A DNA stretch of 5,109 nt, taken from positions 1-5,109 of the forward strand of contig JAPLSK010000337.1 of assembly GCA_026398675.1 (NCBI GenBank), given 5' to 3'. Under the pieces are notes generated by a model that was not told the origin of the DNA, did no database searches, and worked only from the letters and a program-made list of their open reading frames with translations. Within the stretch, counting starts at the first letter, position 1; the number at the start of each line of letters is the position of its first letter. Shown here piece after piece: positions 4,456 through 5,109 of this stretch. The DNA is from a bacterium (GTDB taxonomy: Bacteria; RBG-13-66-14). Both the position numbers and the translations under genes were made by a program.

Positions 4456-5109
4456 ATGCCCAAAGTCGCCGTCCTCGCCTTCCCCGGCACCAACTGCGAG
4501 TACGAGAGCGTCCGCGCCTGCGAGGCGGCGGGCCTCGACGCCCAAATCGTCCGCTGGAACGAGCCGGACAAGCTGCGCTCCGCCGACGCTTACTTCCTGG
4601 CCGGGGGGTTCAGCTTCCAGGACCGGGTGCGCGCCGGGGCCATCGGCGCCAAGGAGGCCGTCCTGGACGAGGTTTCCCGAGCCGCCGACGCCGGCAAGCC
4701 GGTCCTCGGCGTGTGCAACGGGGCGCAGACCCTCCTCGAAGCCGGGCTCGTCCCAGGTCTCGCCGAAGGGCACCCCCTCGAGATGGCCCTGGACTCGAAC
4801 GCCCACGGCTACCTCTGCCGCTGGACGTACCTGCGCGTGGAGAACCCGGCCGGGAGCCTCTTCACCAGAATGTACGAAAAGGGCGAGGTCATCCCCGTGC
4901 CCATGGCCCACGCCGAGGGGCGCTTCACGACCCACGACCCGGCGATTCTGGCGCGTGTCGAAGCGAGCAGCCAGGTGGCCTTCCGCTTCGCCAATCCCGA
5001 CGGCTCGCCGGCGGAAGGGGACTACCCCACAAATCCCAACGGCGCTTTGGGCGACATCGCGGGCATGACCAACCCGGCGGGGAACGTGCTGGCGGTGATG
5101 CCCCACCCC
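4456..5109 (+). CDS. purQ: Phosphoribosylformylglycinamidine synthase, glutaminase subunit PurQ (3' partial)
   Basis: The frame is open from ATG 4456 to the window edge, 218 residues with no stop. PurQ hydrolyses glutamine and passes ammonia to PurL, which turns FGAR into FGAM in de novo purine synthesis in the cytoplasm. It is a class I (triad) glutamine amidotransferase. Visible features are the N-terminal VAVLAFPGTNCE, the oxyanion-region FLAGGFSFQDRVRAGAI (47-63), the nucleophile Cys87 in GVCNGAQ, the family-typical PMAHAEGRF (149-157), and His217 in VMPHP. The triad Glu should be the next residue, just beyond the edge. NPNGALGDIAGMTNPAGN (193-210) is also typical. The start gives the family-standard N terminus; the Shine-Dalgarno (GGCGGGA) is only about 2-3 bases from the ATG, so initiation may be weak. 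Other pur genes, such as purL, may lie to the right but are not visible. Confidence 0.95.
   Translation, partial: MPKVAVLAFPGTNCEYESVRACEAAGLDAQIVRWNEPDKLRSADAYFLAGGFSFQDRVRAGAIGAKEAVLDEVSRAADAGKPVLGVCNGAQTLLEAGLVPGLAEGHPLEMALDSNAHGYLCRWTYLRVENPAGSLFTRMYEKGEVIPVPMAHAEGRFTTHDPAILARVEASSQVAFRFANPDGSPAEGDYPTNPNGALGDIAGMTNPAGNVLAVMPHP

Noticed and set aside
4318..5106. Long open frame on the minus strand opposite purQ (262 codons)
   Set aside because: It is antisense to a clear purQ with all family motifs, has no ribosome binding site or domain, and runs through the terminator and promoter region.
1..5109. Mobile element, prophage or defence island
   Set aside because: No transposase, integrase, phage or nuclease genes, terminal repeats or tRNA are visible; the gene content is mostly ordinary metabolism and membrane proteins.

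Overview
The window comes from a GC-rich bacterium. All five supported genes lie on the plus strand, with strong G/C preference at third codon positions, GTG as well as ATG starts, and a putative lipoprotein. No gene pins the taxon. The mix (PD40 propeller lipoprotein, two-subunit-type class I fumarase alpha chain, stand-alone PurQ, GCGAA-rich intergenic repeats) would fit a metagenome-derived, Gram-negative-like lineage, but this is an impression only.

Layout. (1) 1-751: the C-terminal part of a YihY/BrkB-family membrane protein, cut by the left edge. (2) 752-1035: a gene-free stretch holding five short hairpins (763-890) and a degenerate 30-bp-period repeat (941-1020). (3) 1036-2393: a small AhpD-like/carboxymuconolactone decarboxylase-family protein whose stop overlaps the GTG start of an APH-like phosphotransferase with altered catalytic residues, so the two are probably translationally coupled. 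(4) 2493-3335: the alpha chain of a class I [4Fe-4S] fumarate hydratase, with no beta chain beside it, closed by tandem stop codons and a clear intrinsic terminator (3366-3394). (5) 3394-4233: a strong sigma70-type promoter whose 17-bp spacer holds a T10 run, a leader with several Shine-Dalgarno-like motifs, and a putative lipoprotein made of five near-identical TolB/PD40 propeller repeats behind a DG-repeat linker. (6) 4234-4455: a 28-bp dyad, then an extended -10 box abutting a terminator-like hairpin. (7) 4456-5109: purQ, cut by the right edge just before its predicted catalytic Glu.

The genes do not form one pathway. The likely transcription units are the YihY end, the 1036-3335 group (CMD, phosphotransferase, perhaps fumarase), the monocistronic propeller lipoprotein, and a purQ unit continuing to the right. 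I see no CRISPR array, transposase, phage gene or recognisable defence system. The most interesting signal is the lipoprotein locus. It combines a homopolymer in the promoter spacer, a perfect 12-bp tandem repeat in the linker and highly similar 126-132 bp coding repeats, which is what a phase- or length-variable surface protein would look like. Second are the coupled CMD and degenerate-kinase pair and the orphan fumarase alpha subunit.
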